A stretch of DNA of 22,500 bases from Prorocentrum cordatum (GCA_963575745.1 CAUYUJ010011558.1:144933-167432); one strand, 5' to 3'; positions 1 through 9,170 are shown, numbered from the stretch's first letter. Notes: generated by a model not told the origin, from the letters alone. A program made the numbers and translations.

Positions 1-140
1 GGAAGCGGGAGGGGGTGGAAGGGGTGGAAGGGGGGCGGCGAGGGCGCGGGGCGCGGGGCCGCGCGCCGCGCGGAGGGCGAGGCCAGAGCCGGAGGAGGAG
101 GAGAAGGAGGAGGAGGAGGAGAAGGAGAGGGTCGAGGGGG
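1..140. repeat. G-rich and GGA-rich low-complexity DNA
   Basis: This is a purine-rich edge sequence. Runs of four to six G separated by TGGAA at about 9-36 could form a G-quadruplex on the plus strand. An irregular GGA/GAA array follows. No open frame here looks like protein. Confidence 0.7.
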
Positions 141-200
141 ATGGTGGGCTGTGGATGGTGAAAGAAAAGGCGCTCCCTGGCACCCCCCGCGGGCCCGCGG

Positions 201-253
201 GTCGTCGTCGTCGTCGTCGTCGCCGCCGCCGGCGCCGCCGCCGCCGCCGCCGG

Positions 254-287
<34 letters not shown>

Positions 288-290
288 TTC
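201..290. repeat. GTC/GCC trinucleotide microsatellite
   Basis: Almost uninterrupted GTC triplets, then GCC triplets, then GTC again. The open frames across it encode only homopolymers (Ser, Pro or Arg) and are by-products of the repeat. Confidence 0.9.
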
Positions 291-318
291 GGCGCCACCG
301 TCTCCGGCAGCGGCGGCG

Positions 319-425
319 CCAGACCCCCCCCTGGAGCTCAAATGCAAAAGTGCATGATGCGCAGACCCCCCCTGGAAGTCAAATGAAAAATTGCATGATG
401 CGCAGACCCCCCCAAGACCTCAAAC
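319..425 (+). repeat. 42-bp tandem repeat, about 2.5 copies
   Basis: The motif AGACCCCCCC recurs at 321, 363 and 404, followed each time by a related CTGGA-TCAAATG-AAAA-TGCATGATGCGC sequence. The third copy is truncated and diverged. No coding role is seen. Confidence 0.8.
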
Positions 426-496
426 GTATCCGTTTTCATGTCTGAACCAAGAGATCTGCATTCCCAAGTCGACCAGAACACCTTTACTAGGAACAG

Positions 497-562
497 GCCC
501 GTTTCGCGTGAATCATCCTCGGAACTGGGTTCCGCGATGCCCTGGCCAGAGGCTACCAGGTT
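497..562 (-). repeat. Isolated inverted copy of the 64-bp element of 5.2-5.7 kb
   Basis: Read forward, this stretch (GGCCCGTTTCGC, then CATCCTCG, then GATGCCCTG) resembles the reverse complement of the 64-bp unit tandemly repeated at 5168-5712. The match was judged by eye and is diverged. Confidence 0.5.
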
Positions 563-624
563 ATCTGGCCCATTTTCTCTTGGGATACCCTCCCAACTCT
601 GCCGAAGAGCATCCAGGGAAGGGG

Positions 625-788
625 GAGGGGGAGGAGGAGGAGGAGGAGGAGGAGGAGGAGGAGGAGGAGGAGGAGGAGGAGGAGTAGAAGGAGGAAGAGG
701 AGGAGGTGGAGGAGGAGCAGGAGGTGGAGGTGGAGGTGGAGGGGGAGGAAGAAGAGGAGGAAGGAGGAGGAGGAGGAGGAGGAGGAGG
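625..788. repeat. GGA/GGT-rich purine array
   Basis: About 160 bp of GGA triplets with some GGT and GAA. One strand is almost all purine, which can form triplex (H-DNA). The Gly, Glu and Pro homopolymer frames here are not genes. Confidence 0.9.
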
Positions 789-1035
789 CCGGTAACTGGG
801 CTCCGGGGTTCCGTGCTCATCCGCGACCCCAGAGCCGACGGCGCCCTCGGCCCTGCGATCAATCTTGGGCCGCAGGCGTGGCTGTGGCTGTAGGCCGATC
901 TTCCCGTTCTCGCTCCTCTTCCTCCTCTTCTTTTTCCTCCCGCTTGTCCCTTTCCCCCAGTTCGTCCTGGAAGTCTAGGTGGATGCCCAGCCTGCTGCCA
1001 TGACGGGTGCGGTGTGTGGCCGTCGTCTTCGCTGT
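789..1035. other. No gene recognised
   Basis: Mixed sequence with a pyrimidine tract at about 905-960 ending in CCCCAG. It resembles a 3' splice site, but no coding-like exon follows. Nothing else could be supported. Confidence 0.5.
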
Positions 1036-1420
1036 CACCCTGCTCGTCGGCATCGCCAGCACTGTCGGCCGGAAGCCTTCCCGAGCCTGCCAGCTTGCTT
1101 ATGGTGCCGGCGCTTCTGCCGAGGATCTTGCGGATAAGCTCACTCCAGGCGTGCCCGCTCGCATTTGAAGATCATCGCGTTGCCGGCGCTGACGCCCGGA
1201 AACGCACTCCCAGGCGTGCCGGCTGTCGGGCACCGCGCATCGCATTGCCACCGCTGTCGGAAAGAAACTGTTTCCGAGCGCGCCGGCTCGCCTATAGAAC
1301 ACATCGCATAGCGAGCACTTTTGCCACGAAGTCCATTCCATGCGTGCCCGCTCGCGCGCGGTGGTCATCACGCTGCCGGCGCTGATGCCAGGAGGTTCAG
1401 TCCGAGCGTGCCCGCTCGCT
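1036..1420 (+). repeat. 64-65 bp tandem minisatellite, about 6 units
   Basis: The core GCGTGCCCGCTCGC or a variant occurs at 1149, 1214, 1278, 1342 and 1406, a regular spacing of 64-65 bp. A more diverged unit lies near 1083. Within units the part reading TTGCCGGCGCTGACGCC is also shared. The period is not a consistent multiple of three and stop-free frames run on both strands, so it is unlikely to code. Its period matches the unrelated-looking array at 5.2-5.7 kb. Confidence 0.8.
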
Positions 1421-1814
1421 TCCAGCGCGCTTTGCTTTGCTGAGGAGGGTTGGCTGGGATTGGCCGGGGATTTGGCGACACCACCTCCTAGATCCCATTT
1501 TTTACAACTTTGTAGTACTTTTTTTCGACCGACGTGTAAGGATCGCACGCCGCTCGCGTCGCGAGCTTTCCGTGCGCTGGTTGGGGTCATCGCGCCCGCT
1601 CTCGATGATCGATGCGGCTACCGCAGCGGGGGGGCCCTGCCAGATAACCTTCGCCTTTCGAGCGCAGACGCCGGACGTCACTATTTCGTTCCTGGCGTGG
1701 ACCCCCTCGACCTTTTTTGTGTGGCGCACCAGGCCTTGGTCTCCAGCTGGGGCTTTGGAGGCCACCGACCAGTCCCAAAAGGTCCCCGCGCGCCCTCAAA
1801 CGGACAAAGGCGCC
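1421..1814. other. No gene recognised
   Basis: Unique-looking sequence with a T-rich patch at 1497-1530. Frames are open on both strands, but none has a convincing composition or any recognisable motif. Confidence 0.4.
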
Positions 1815-2065
1815 CAAGGCGATCTCGATCCTGGACCCTCGAGCTCGATTATGGATCCGGGAAGCTCGGTCCTCGATCCCCATGCTGAAAACACGATCGT
1901 GGATTTTCGAGCATGCATCCTGAAACCTAGATCCTGGATCCTCGATCTTGGAATTCCAATCCTGGATCCCATCCTGGATCCTGGGACCTCGGGCCCTCGA
2001 TCTTGGATTGTCGACCCTCGACCTTGGATCCTCCATCCCGGATCCTCGATGTTCGATCTTGTACC
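1815..2065. repeat. Degenerate GGATCC / CTCGATCTTGGAT short-period array
   Basis: Words such as CTCGATC, TTGGATC, CCTGGATCC and GACCCTCGA recur every 10-16 bp. Their near-palindromic nature gives similar repetitive peptides in frames of both strands (LDP or SRIQD type), which shows that those frames are repeat by-products. Confidence 0.8.
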
Positions 2066-2227
2066 CCCTTGAAGCAGTAGAGCGCTTTTTGCATGCCGTG
2101 TCGAAAATCGTCCAGGGGACCGTCCTCGGGGTAGTTTTTCATCCTTGGTCCGTTTCTGGCGGTCCCGGGTTTCGAAAACGGCCCTGGGAGGCCAACGCCG
2201 ACGAACATCCGAAAGCGACGAAAGAGC

Positions 2228-3004
2228 ACACACACACACACGCACATATGCACAGATGCACATACGCACATATTCACGTACACGCAACCTACACACAACA
2301 CGCAACACACAACCACGCACAACGCACAGCACACAACACAACACACAACGCACACACAGCACACATCACACAGCACACACAGTACCCAGCACACAGCACA
2401 CATCACACAACACACAACACATAAGACACCACAGTCACACACCACACACTCAACACACAACACAACACACAGGAGGCTCCAGCACACAACACACAACACA
2501 CAACGTACTCATACACATCACGCAACACACAACACACAAAATACAACACATGCGAACACACAACCACACATGAACACATACACACAAACATACAACCACA
2601 CACCAACACACAAGCACACACGGACAAACACACAACGACACACAATTACACACAATCACACAAGCACCCACAAGCACACACAAGCACACACAAGCACACA
2701 AGCACACGCACACAAACCCACAAACAAACACACAACCACATACACAAACACACACACACAAACACACACAAACACTTTTTGAGTCAGCGGCGCAGAGGGT
2801 CCTCAAGCGCGACAGCAGATGGAATCCCAAACACGAAAACACAAGCACACGACCACACACAGCCACACACACACAAGCACACACAACTATACATAAACAC
2901 ACATACACACACACGCACACAAGCACACACACACCCATCAACACACACACAAACATACAAACATACAATGACAGACAAGCACACAAACACACAAACACAC
3001 ATCG
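2228..3004 (+). repeat. Long degenerate CA / CACAACA microsatellite
   Basis: Nearly 780 bp of CACACA, ACAACACA and CACAAGCA variants, interrupted once at 2774-2830 by a non-repetitive insert. It ends about 26 bp before the plus-strand exon at 3031, so it lies next to or inside the upstream intron. Thr/His frames on plus and Cys/Val frames on minus are artefacts. Confidence 0.95.
2774..2830 (-). repeat. Microsatellite-embedded dispersed element, copy 1
   Basis: A non-repetitive stretch of about 57 bp inside the CA array. Its reverse complement matches 13716-13775 closely: both have CATCTGCTG, GCGCTTGAGGACCC and CTGCGCCGC in the same order, followed by an A-run. Both copies are flanked on each side by GT/CA simple repeats, in the same relative orientation. 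Confidence 0.75.
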
Positions 3005-3030
3005 ACGATGCGGGTTGAATCCCTCGGCAG

Positions 3031-3167
3031 TGTGGGAAGGTGTACCTGGACTACACCACGGAGTACCTGAAGGGTCCCATGTACGCCCACAGGGAGAAGG
3101 CGCAGGGCGCGCGGCCCGACTACCCAGGCAACCCCCTCTACAAGAACGGCAAGATGACGAGCAACGC
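3031..3167 (+). CDS. Exon 1 (in window) of an unrecognised small membrane-protein gene
   Basis: The open stretch follows an AG at 3029-3030 and reads [18 protein letters not shown], then a soluble stretch with [17 protein letters not shown]. Third positions are strongly C/G. The right end is inferred: a GC donor after 3167 leaves phase 2, which fits the one-base start of the next exon at 5722. No GT gives an equally good join. The N-terminus must lie upstream, because no start codon or earlier exon was found before the CA array. I do not recognise the family. The tyrosine-rich soluble part precedes the hydrophobic segments in later exons. A real exon is likely; its boundaries are less sure. 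Confidence 0.65.
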
Positions 3168-3647
3168 GCCGGGCTCGGAGGGGACGCGCCGCTGCTCTCC
3201 TCCTGATGCCCTTGCCAAGCCCAGACCTCCTCTCGTCGTGGCATTCGAGGGCTGATGTTCGTTGTTGTTGGTTCCCGGAGGTGTTCTCGCCTCGGGATGC
3301 TCTCCAGCGGCTGCACCTCGCCGAGAGCGTTCCGGGAGTGTCCGCATCGTTCGAACGCCCATAGTTGTTGCCGGATGGTCAGATCTCCGCGCTTCGTGCA
3401 CAAATTCACACCGGAAATGTTTCGCAGATTTTCGGCTGCCTGTGGCCCTCACCGGGCTTTGGGACCGTCAAACGAGGGTTCGGGATGAAGAACGGGTCCC
3501 TGGGAAGAGGTCCAGGTCTTTGGGGGTCCAGGTTGCGAAAAATTATAGCTGGAGTGCAGTATCCCCAAACAGGGTTTTTAGACCCACTGCGGTTTCCAAG
3601 GTCGATTGCGTGCCCGCCTAGTGCGGGCTGGCATGGCATGTTAAAAC
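3168..3647 (+). other. Intron sequence with a dispersed-repeat segment
   Basis: Probable intron of the plus-strand gene. The part at about 3437-3530 (a G/C-rich start, then GGGACCGTCAAA, then GGTCC words) resembles segments near 2125-2200, 15535-15600 and 16470-16560, suggesting a diverged dispersed repeat family. No exon was seen. Confidence 0.4.
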
Positions 3648-4200
3648 ATGCCTCCTCCTCCTCCTCCTCGTCCACCTCCTCTTCATCCCGAAAGGCATCT
3701 TGGAACCCAGAGTTGCGAGGATGTCTCCAGCGTAACGGGCTGGACCACCTCGCGCGCGGCATTTCGGACCCCAGAGTTGCGACGATGTCTCGGGCGAAAC
3801 GTGCTGCGAGGAAGTCTCAGGCGAAACGGGCCGGACCACCTCGAGCGCGGCGTCTCAGAGCTCCGAGTTGCGGGGGCCTCCTGGTGCCTCCTGGGGCCTC
3901 CTGGGGACCTCCTGGGGCTTCCTCCCGGGCCTCCTGTGGCCTCCTGAACTCCACCTGAGGTTTCCTGAAGCATCTTGGGGCTCCCAGGGGGGATATCTAA
4001 CCTGTGGCCGTTTGGGCCTCTCCAAATACAGGGGGGGGCCACAGGAGCAGGAAAAATCAACGAATCGACACCGGATGTGTATTAACTTGACACGTTCTGA
4101 TAGAGGGCCTCCTGGGGCCTCCTGGGAGCCTCCTGGGAATCTCCTGCGGACCCCTGGGGCCTGTCCTGGGCGTCCTGCGGCCTCCTGAAGCTCTCTGGGA
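3648..4200 (+). repeat. Composite 0.63-kb repeat, copy 1
   Basis: Order of parts: a TCC microsatellite; two to three 64-bp-type units (GTTGCGA-GGATGTCTC-GGCGAAACGGGC); a run of GGCCTCCTGGG decamers; a block with GATATCTAACCTGTGGCC; and a conserved AT-rich block with GAAAAATCAACGAATCGACA at 4051 and a following TTAACTTGACACG. It lies inside the intron between exons 1 and 2. Confidence 0.85.
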
Positions 4201-4800
4201 CCTCCCCCTCCTCCTGCCTGCTCCCTCATGCACATCATCCGCCTCCTCCTTCTCCCTTCCATCTCCTCCTCCTCCTCCTCCTCCTCCTCCTCCTCCTCCT
4301 CCTCCTCCACCTCCTCTTCATCGCGAACGGCATTTCGGAGCCTAGAGTTGCGAGGATGTCTCCAGCGTAACGGGCTGGACCACCTCGCGCGCGGCATCTC
4401 GGACCCCAGAGTTGCGACGATGTCTCGGGCGAAACGTGCTGCGAGGAAGTCTCAGGCGAAACGGGCCGGACCACCTCGAGCGCGGCGTCTCAGAGCTCCG
4501 AGTTGCGGGGGCCTCCTGGTGGGGGCCTCCTGGGGACCTCCTGGAGCTTCCTCCTGGGCCTCCTGTGGCCTCGTGAACTCCACCTGGGGTTTCCTGAAGC
4601 CTCTTGGGGCTCCCAGGGGGGATATCTAACCTGTGGCCGTTTGGGCCTCTCCAAATGGAGGGGGGGGGCACAAGAGCAGGAAAAATCAACGAATCGACAC
4701 CGGATGTGTATTAACTTGACACGTTCTGATAAGCGGCCTCCTGGGGCCTCCTGGGAGCCTCCTGGGAATCTCCTGGAGACCCCTGGGGCCTGTCCTGGGC
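4201..4800 (+). repeat. Composite 0.63-kb repeat, copy 2
   Basis: Same order of parts as copy 1. The GAAAAATC landmark is at 4680, an offset of 629 bp, with very high identity by eye. Its TCC microsatellite (4262-4318) is longer than that of copy 1, so the simple repeat has changed length since duplication. Confidence 0.85.
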
Positions 4801-5130
4801 GTCCTGCGGCCTCCTGGTGCCTCCTGGGCCTCCTGGGGACCTCCTGGAGCTTCCTCCTGGGCCTCCTGTGGCCTCCTGAACTCCACCTGAGGTTTCCTGA
4901 AGCATCTTGGGGCTCCCAGGGGGGATATCTAACCTGTGGCCGCTTGGGCCTCTCCAAATGGAGGGGGGGGCACAAGAGCAGGAAAAATCAACGAATCGAC
5001 ACCGGATGTGTATTAACTTGACACGTTCTGATAGAGGGCCTCCTGGGGCCTCCTGGGAATCTCCTGGGGGCCCCTGGGGCCTGTCCTGGGCGTCCTGCGG
5101 CCTCCTGGACCTCTCTGGGGCCTCCTGAGG
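4801..5130 (+). repeat. Composite repeat, copy 3 (partial)
   Basis: It contains only the GGCCTCCTGGG decamers, the GATATCTAAC block and the GAAAAATC block (landmark at 4982, offset 302 bp from copy 2). The TCC tract and the 64-bp-type units are missing, so this copy arose by a shorter duplication. Confidence 0.85.
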
Positions 5131-5167
5131 CTCGCAGGGTCCCATGGAGGATATGTAACATGTGGCC

Positions 5168-5712
5168 TTCTGGGCCCCCAGGCTGGACCACCTCTTGCGC
5201 AGCATCTGAGAGCTCAGAGTTGCGAGAATATCTTGTGCGAAACAGGCCGGACCACCTTGCGCACGGCATCTCAGATCTCAGAGTTGCAAGGATTTCTCAG
5301 GCGAGACGGGCCGGACCACCTCGCGCAGGGCATCTCAGAGCTCAGAAGTTCGAGGATGTCTCAGGCGAAACGGGCCGGACCACCTCGCGCGCGGCATCGG
5401 GGAGATCAGAGCTTCGAGGATGTCTCAGGCGAAACGGGCCGGACCACCTCGCGCGCGGCATCTTGGAGCTCAGAGTTGCGAGGATGTCTTAGGCGAAACG
5501 GCCCGGACCACCTCTCGCGCGGCATCTGGGAGCTCAGAGTTTCGAGGATGTCTCAAGCGAAACGGCCCGGACCACTCTCGCGCGGCCTCTCAGAGCTCAG
5601 ATTTAGGAGGATGTCTCAGGCGAAACGCTCAATCCTGGACAACTCAGAAACGAGAGTTGTGAGGATGTCTCAGGCGAAACGGGCCGGACCACCACATTTG
5701 TTTGAGGATGTC
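5168..5712 (+). repeat. 64-bp tandem minisatellite, about 9 units
   Basis: GGATGTCTCAGGCGAAACGG recurs with GGA at 5354, 5418, 5482, 5546, 5609, 5663 and 5705, so the spacing is 63-64 bp and then shortens to 54 and 42 at the right end. Each unit also carries GGACCACCTCGCGCGCGGCA. The same unit forms part of the 0.63-kb block, and a lone inverted copy lies at 497-562. The last unit lies directly against the exon at 5722. Confidence 0.9.
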
Positions 5713-5721
5713 TCTGCTTAG

Positions 5722-5782
5722 CTTTCCCTCGGCCGGAATTAGCTTCTATCACAACAGCACCCCGTTCAGCAAGCTGTTTGGG
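5722..5782 (+). CDS. Exon 2 of the unrecognised small membrane-protein gene
   Basis: After TTAG at 5718-5721 the frame reads FPSAGISFYHNSTPFSKLFG. Starting with one base, it completes the codon left by exon 1 and continues in frame. The right edge is uncertain: GG|GAAAAA at 5783 is a GA donor in phase 0, matching an AG at 6445-6446 before exon 3. The nearest GT (5800) leaves phase 2, which fits neither good AG before exon 3. A GA donor is unusual in general but is documented in dinoflagellates. An alternative start at 5737, after AATTAG, is also possible. Confidence 0.55.
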
Positions 5783-5799
5783 GAAAAATCACGACGGGG

Positions 5800-5984
5800 G
5801 TCTGCGTGGACGGCCCCGAGTGTTAGTCGTTCAACCTACGGGGCCGTTGGCGGCACCAGTCGGTGCCAAAGCAGTGCTTTTCAGGCTCAGGATGGGGCTG
5901 ATTACCATGGGTAAGTAGTTTGTTTTCTCTGAGCAGTGCTTGCATGAATAGGGCTCTCACGGCTGTTGTAAGGAGCTGTCCTGG
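5800..5984. other. Intron sequence, nothing recognised
   Basis: Mixed composition between exon 2 and the TAGGGTT-like array. No repeat or exon was seen. Confidence 0.4.
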
Positions 5985-6195
5985 TGCGGCGGTATCCACA
6001 CATAGGGTTCACACATAGAGCTCGTCACATAAGGTTCTAGACATAGGGTTCCACTCACATGGTTGGGTTTCACACACGGGGTTCACAAGTATGGTTCCAC
6101 ACTTCCATGCACAGGGTCCCACACACGTAGGGTGCACCAGCCACATAGAGCTTCAGCCACGCAGGGTTCCACACATTGGGTCCGCTCATCTGCAT
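5985..6195 (+). repeat. Degenerate array of about 18-20 bp units with TAGGGTT core
   Basis: CACACATAGGGTTC and variants (CATAAGGTTC, ACATAGGGTTCC, CACGGGGTTC, ACGTAGGGTGC, CGCAGGGTTCC) recur about ten times. The core resembles the TTTAGGG telomere motif, but units are separated by CACA-type spacers, so this is a satellite-like intronic array rather than a telomere. Confidence 0.75.
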
Positions 6196-6446
6196 ACGCT
6201 TGGGCTCCACACGCCGCTATATTAGCTGTTCGCGTCGGGGTGTGACCGGTGGCGGTGCCGCGAGATCATGCATAGTTTCTCCGTGTAGTTTCACATTTGT
6301 TTTCTTCCCCGCTTCTCTACTTGCCCTTCTCCTCCATTTCTTCCTTCTCCCTCTCTCCCTCTCGACGGTACCGTTTTCTGCTTGCTGTCGCCTTACGCCC
6401 CGCGGATACTCTTCTCACTTCCCTGCCTCTCGGGACATCTACCGAG

Positions 6447-6557
6447 GTGACAGGTAACCTGAAGACGTTCAGCTCGAACGAGCTCATGTACCTCTCGATG
6501 CTCTTCTTCGGGATCGGACTGTACGGCAACCTGCAGTTCTTGTACTTCGACCCTCAG
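6447..6557 (+). CDS. Exon 3 of the unrecognised gene, first hydrophobic segment
   Basis: A long pyrimidine tract (6290-6365) and two AGs (6446, 6453) precede it. The frame reads VTGNLKTFSSNELMYL and then a hydrophobic stretch SMLFFGIGLYGNLQFLYF, about 22 residues, a likely membrane helix, ending at FDPQ. A GA donor (CAG|GATCC at 6558) keeps phase 0 with exon 4. The alternative is a canonical GT at 6606, also phase 0, which would add the acidic stretch DPQGRDDSDGDGYGED. CTCAG is repeated on both sides of the GA site. Codon third positions are very C/G-rich. The exon is well supported; its 3' end is ambiguous. Confidence 0.7.
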
Positions 6558-6930
6558 GATCCTCAGGGGAGGGATGATAGCGACGGCGACGGTTATGGAG
6601 AGGATGTCAGTCTCACTTCGTTTCGAAGGCGCCATCCTGGCTCCTCCTACTGCCCACCATCTCTTATTACTCCCATTTGTGTCGTCGTCGTCGTCGTCCT
6701 TATCTTGCTGCCCTTGTTCCCCACGTGACTGGCTGGAGTGCACCTACTCCTACAAGCCGAGAGTGCCCTTTCTGCCCCACCGAAAGCTCCCATCTCGCTT
6801 TTCCTTCCCTTCCCTTGCTTCCCATTATTGCTTCCCTCTCAATTCCTTCCCTCCTGCCTCTTCCCTCTGCTCTTCTCAACCCCGCTCCCGCATACTGTCA
6901 GCCTGTGACTGGGCAGTGATCCCCACTTAT

Positions 6931-7080
6931 CTAGGCCGTGATGCGCGCGCCCCCAGGGGGGGCGCCGCTGGAGGCAACGCGGGGGTTGCCAAGGCCGCCC
7001 AGGATCTCCCTGAGACCCGTTGTGGCCAGCCTGGACACCCTCCCGGGGGCCGTCTCTGCGCAGTCCCAGGCCATGCCAGC
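6931..7080 (-). CDS. Probable terminal exon of a minus-strand gene
   Basis: On the minus strand, after a G-rich stretch ending in CAG (7083-7081), the frame reads AGMAWDCAETAPGRVSRLA, then TTGLREILGGLGNPRVASS, and ends at TAG (6933-6931). Nearly every third position is G or C, the signature of the other exons, whereas the plus-strand frames here are Pro/Arg-rich shadows. It may be the last exon of the methyltransferase-like gene upstream at 8.3-8.8 kb, or belong to another gene. I see no family motif. It lies inside the large intron of the plus-strand gene. Confidence 0.45.
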   Translation of the reverse strand, partial: AGMAWDCAETAPGRVSRLATTGLREILGGLGNPRVASSGAPPGGARITA

Positions 7081-7264
7081 CTGCCCCCCCCCCACCTGCA
7101 GGTTTTTGTTGAAAACGGTCGCTTCTCGAGAAATGTAGCAGCAGGTCCCCCAACAGCTATAGGATCACGCTGTGAAAGGTGCCGTCGGGATCCTGCAAGC
7201 AGCCTTTTGGGTGGGTGCGGCAGGACGTCCATGAAAGCAGAGAAAATGGCATCCCCTTTCACTC

Positions 7265-7480
7265 TCCAGGGCCCATTTCGACCCGAACGATCCGATTCTA
7301 CATTGGTTCCCGCCATCTCAATCCGACTCGATCCCGATAGTCCGACGATCCGATGCGGCCCGATGCTTGCACGGCGCTGTTGTACATTCTGGCGCAGCAG
7401 GCCCGATTCGATTTCTACACCGTGTTAGTGCAGCCCGATCCGACGCAAGTCTCGATTCGATCCGATGTTTCGAATCGATG
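7265..7480 (+). repeat. GATCCGATTCGATT-rich dispersed repeat, copy 1
   Basis: It aligns by eye with 8085-8292. Both begin with CTCCAGGG-CC, carry CGATCCGATTC words, then GACGATCCGATG, then a GCTGTTG-CA-CTTGACGCAG-like stretch, and end in GATCCGATG. Identity is moderate, so this is an old duplication or two members of an intronic repeat family. Confidence 0.65.
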
Positions 7481-8084
7481 CTGACAGATTCTGCGCTCCG
7501 TCCCCACCCCCAGAGCCTGCCCTGCTTGCATGGTTCCGCCATGCTCTACACCCGGACCGAGGTATAAGATCGAGATCGGTTCGGGGAGGGTACCTTATGT
7601 TCTGCGGTTGTGTTGGATGATCTTGTGCATCCTGGGGGATGGTACCTTCGAGTGCTCTTCAGTTTGACCAGCGGAGGGTCTCATGATCTTTAGGGACATT
7701 TTTTTTGTTTGTTCCTAGTTCTGGCTGTGCGCACTTGCATGCGTGCGCATCGCGCCATGGCCTGCGGGGCGGCCACGGCTTTGTTGTTCGAAGACGAACT
7801 GAGGCCTTTTGAGAACAGAAGGGTCGCAGCTGCTGTTGGGGATAACGCAGTGCCCCTCCGGACCGAATCCCGCGCCCACGACTCGAGGAATCGCCCACAT
7901 GGGTTACGGCGGGTGGATTCGCGGCGGGTCCCGCTTCCGCACAGAATCGGTGCACGCCGTCGCCCAACCAGGCGGCGTTGGCCTCAAGTTTCGGGGGTGC
8001 CTTCCCTGATCCGTGGGCGTGGCGCCCACGCGCCAGCTCGACGGATCCAGAAGCCATCGTAGCACGCGCCCGAGACCTGGTGGC
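7481..8084. other. Intronic sequence, no exon supported
   Basis: Mixed sequence inside the large intron of the plus-strand gene. Open frames on both strands have no consistent codon bias. A T-run lies at about 7700-7710. Confidence 0.4.
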
Positions 8085-8292
8085 CCTCCAGGGTCCTCTT
8101 CGATCCAATCGGTCCGATTCGATGTCGGTTTCGGCCGGCCCGACCCGATTCGATTTCGGTTTTCTGACGATCCGATGTGGGGCCGATGTCTGCTTGGTGC
8201 TGTTGCGCACCTTGACGCAGCCGATCGGATTCGATTTCGAGCCAGCACCGGCGCAGCTCGACCCTACGCGCAATCCGATCCGATGCGATCTC
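8085..8292 (+). repeat. GATCCGATTCGATT-rich dispersed repeat, copy 2
   Basis: Second member of the family described at 7265-7480, in the same orientation about 820 bp away. It starts just beyond the 3' end of the methyltransferase-like exon and lies in its presumed intron. Directly beside it on the minus strand (about 8090-8045) is a short coding-like stretch, LEGHQVSGACYDGFWIRR, too short to call. Confidence 0.65.
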
Positions 8293-8325
8293 CTGCCTAA
8301 TGCCGAGTGGTCTGGCCCTCAACCA

Positions 8326-8513
8326 GACGCCCCGCCACACGGCGTCCCCGAGCCGCCAGAGCTCCACGGGGCAGAGCTCGCAGCGGAGCCCGAGGGAGTG
8401 CAGGCCCTCCTGGGCCAGCCCGCAGAAGACGGCGTGCTCGAAGATGCTGTGGGGTGCCGCCCCGTCGAAAAAGGAGAACCCGCAGGACGGGGAGAAATCC
8501 GTTCTGGAACGCT
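8326..8513 (-). CDS. RMT2/guanidinoacetate-type N-methyltransferase-like exon (C-terminal part)
   Basis: The minus-strand frame reads SFFDGAAPHSIFEHAVFCGL, then a helix-like stretch with LHSLGL, then CPVELWRLGDAVWRGV. From memory, plant and fungal arginine N-methyltransferase 2-type proteins, related to guanidinoacetate methyltransferase, have the same order near their C-terminus: F(N/D)G, F-H-V-(Y/F)C-L, L-(D/S)LG, PV, then EVWEGV. These enzymes transfer a methyl group from S-adenosylmethionine to a guanidino nitrogen. The SAM-binding part would be upstream and is not seen. CAG at 8516-8514 serves as acceptor for a canonical GT donor at 8616. The 3' edge near 8326 is not resolved. The family call rests on motif order alone. 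Confidence 0.55.
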
Positions 8514-8616
8514 CTGAGGAGGCCGCGGCGCCCGATACGTGCTCCAGACTCGCCGGATCTCAGAGATGCCTGATGTAGTCTCACCCGGAAATGTCCTCGT
8601 CCTGGCTTCCTCTTAC

Positions 8617-8761
8617 CTGGAGGTGCAGGCAGAGTGAGTCGGCGGGTGCCCTGTGTGTAGATCTTCGTGGAGAAGCGCCCGCCTGGCCGCAGCAGGTCGC
8701 TCCAGCCGCCTGGCCTCTTGGGCCGCGCGCGGCGGGCAAAGGGGCCGCTCACCCCGCGCAT
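8617..8761 (-). CDS. Upstream exon of the methyltransferase-like gene
   Basis: The minus-strand frame contains GWSDLLRPGGRFSTKIYTQ. LLRPGG-F is the usual turn before the late beta strand of class I SAM methyltransferases, and in RMT2-type proteins it directly precedes the FFNG motif seen in the next exon. A clear donor CCAG|GTAAGA lies at 8617/8616 and joins in phase 1 to the AG at 8514, giving a 103-bp GT-AG intron. That join would leave extra residues between the two motifs. TTCTCC, repeated at 8674-8669 and 8478-8473, would allow a tighter non-canonical join. The upstream edge is unknown. It lies inside the intron of the opposite-strand gene. Confidence 0.45.
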
Positions 8762-8940
8762 GGGAGCGACTGGGAGGGCGGCTCCCCCAGAGCTCCTCCG
8801 TGTCGAGCCGAGGATCTGCCGGGGGTCCTCTCAGGCCGATGGCCGAAGATCGTTTGTCGGGCTGAGCTCGCTCGTGGGGATTCTCAGCTTAGCAGCTTCT
8901 CTCGAATCCGCTTCCCGGTCGGCCTGGCTCACTCACATTC

Positions 8941-9170
8941 TTCCTCCTGTCTCCTACCTCCTGCTTCTTACCTCGCCAGCCCCCTCCTCCACATCCTCCT
9001 TATCCCCGTCTGCCTCCTCGTCATACTCCTTCTCCTCCACCTCCTCCTCCTGCTCCTCCTCCTCCTATGCTGTCTCCTCTTCCTCTTCCTCGTCATCCTC
9101 ACCCACATCCTCCTCACTTCCTTCCTCGTCCTCCCCCTTCTCCTCCTGCTCCTCCTCTCTCCCGTTGGTT
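8941..9170 (+). repeat. TCC/CTC pyrimidine tract next to exon 4
   Basis: About 230 bp almost free of purines, ending in TTTGCAG at 9175. It is a microsatellite placed where the pyrimidine tract of the 3' splice site of exon 4 belongs. Confidence 0.8.

Noticed and set aside
338-862. 174-residue minus ORF with poly-Pro and poly-Leu
   Set aside because: Half is microsatellite; the remainder overlaps the 42-bp repeats and the inverted 64-bp element and lacks the G/C third-position bias.
860-1062. Glu-rich minus ORF after a pyrimidine tract
   Set aside because: It encodes mainly the complement of a TCC/TTC tract; no bias or motif.
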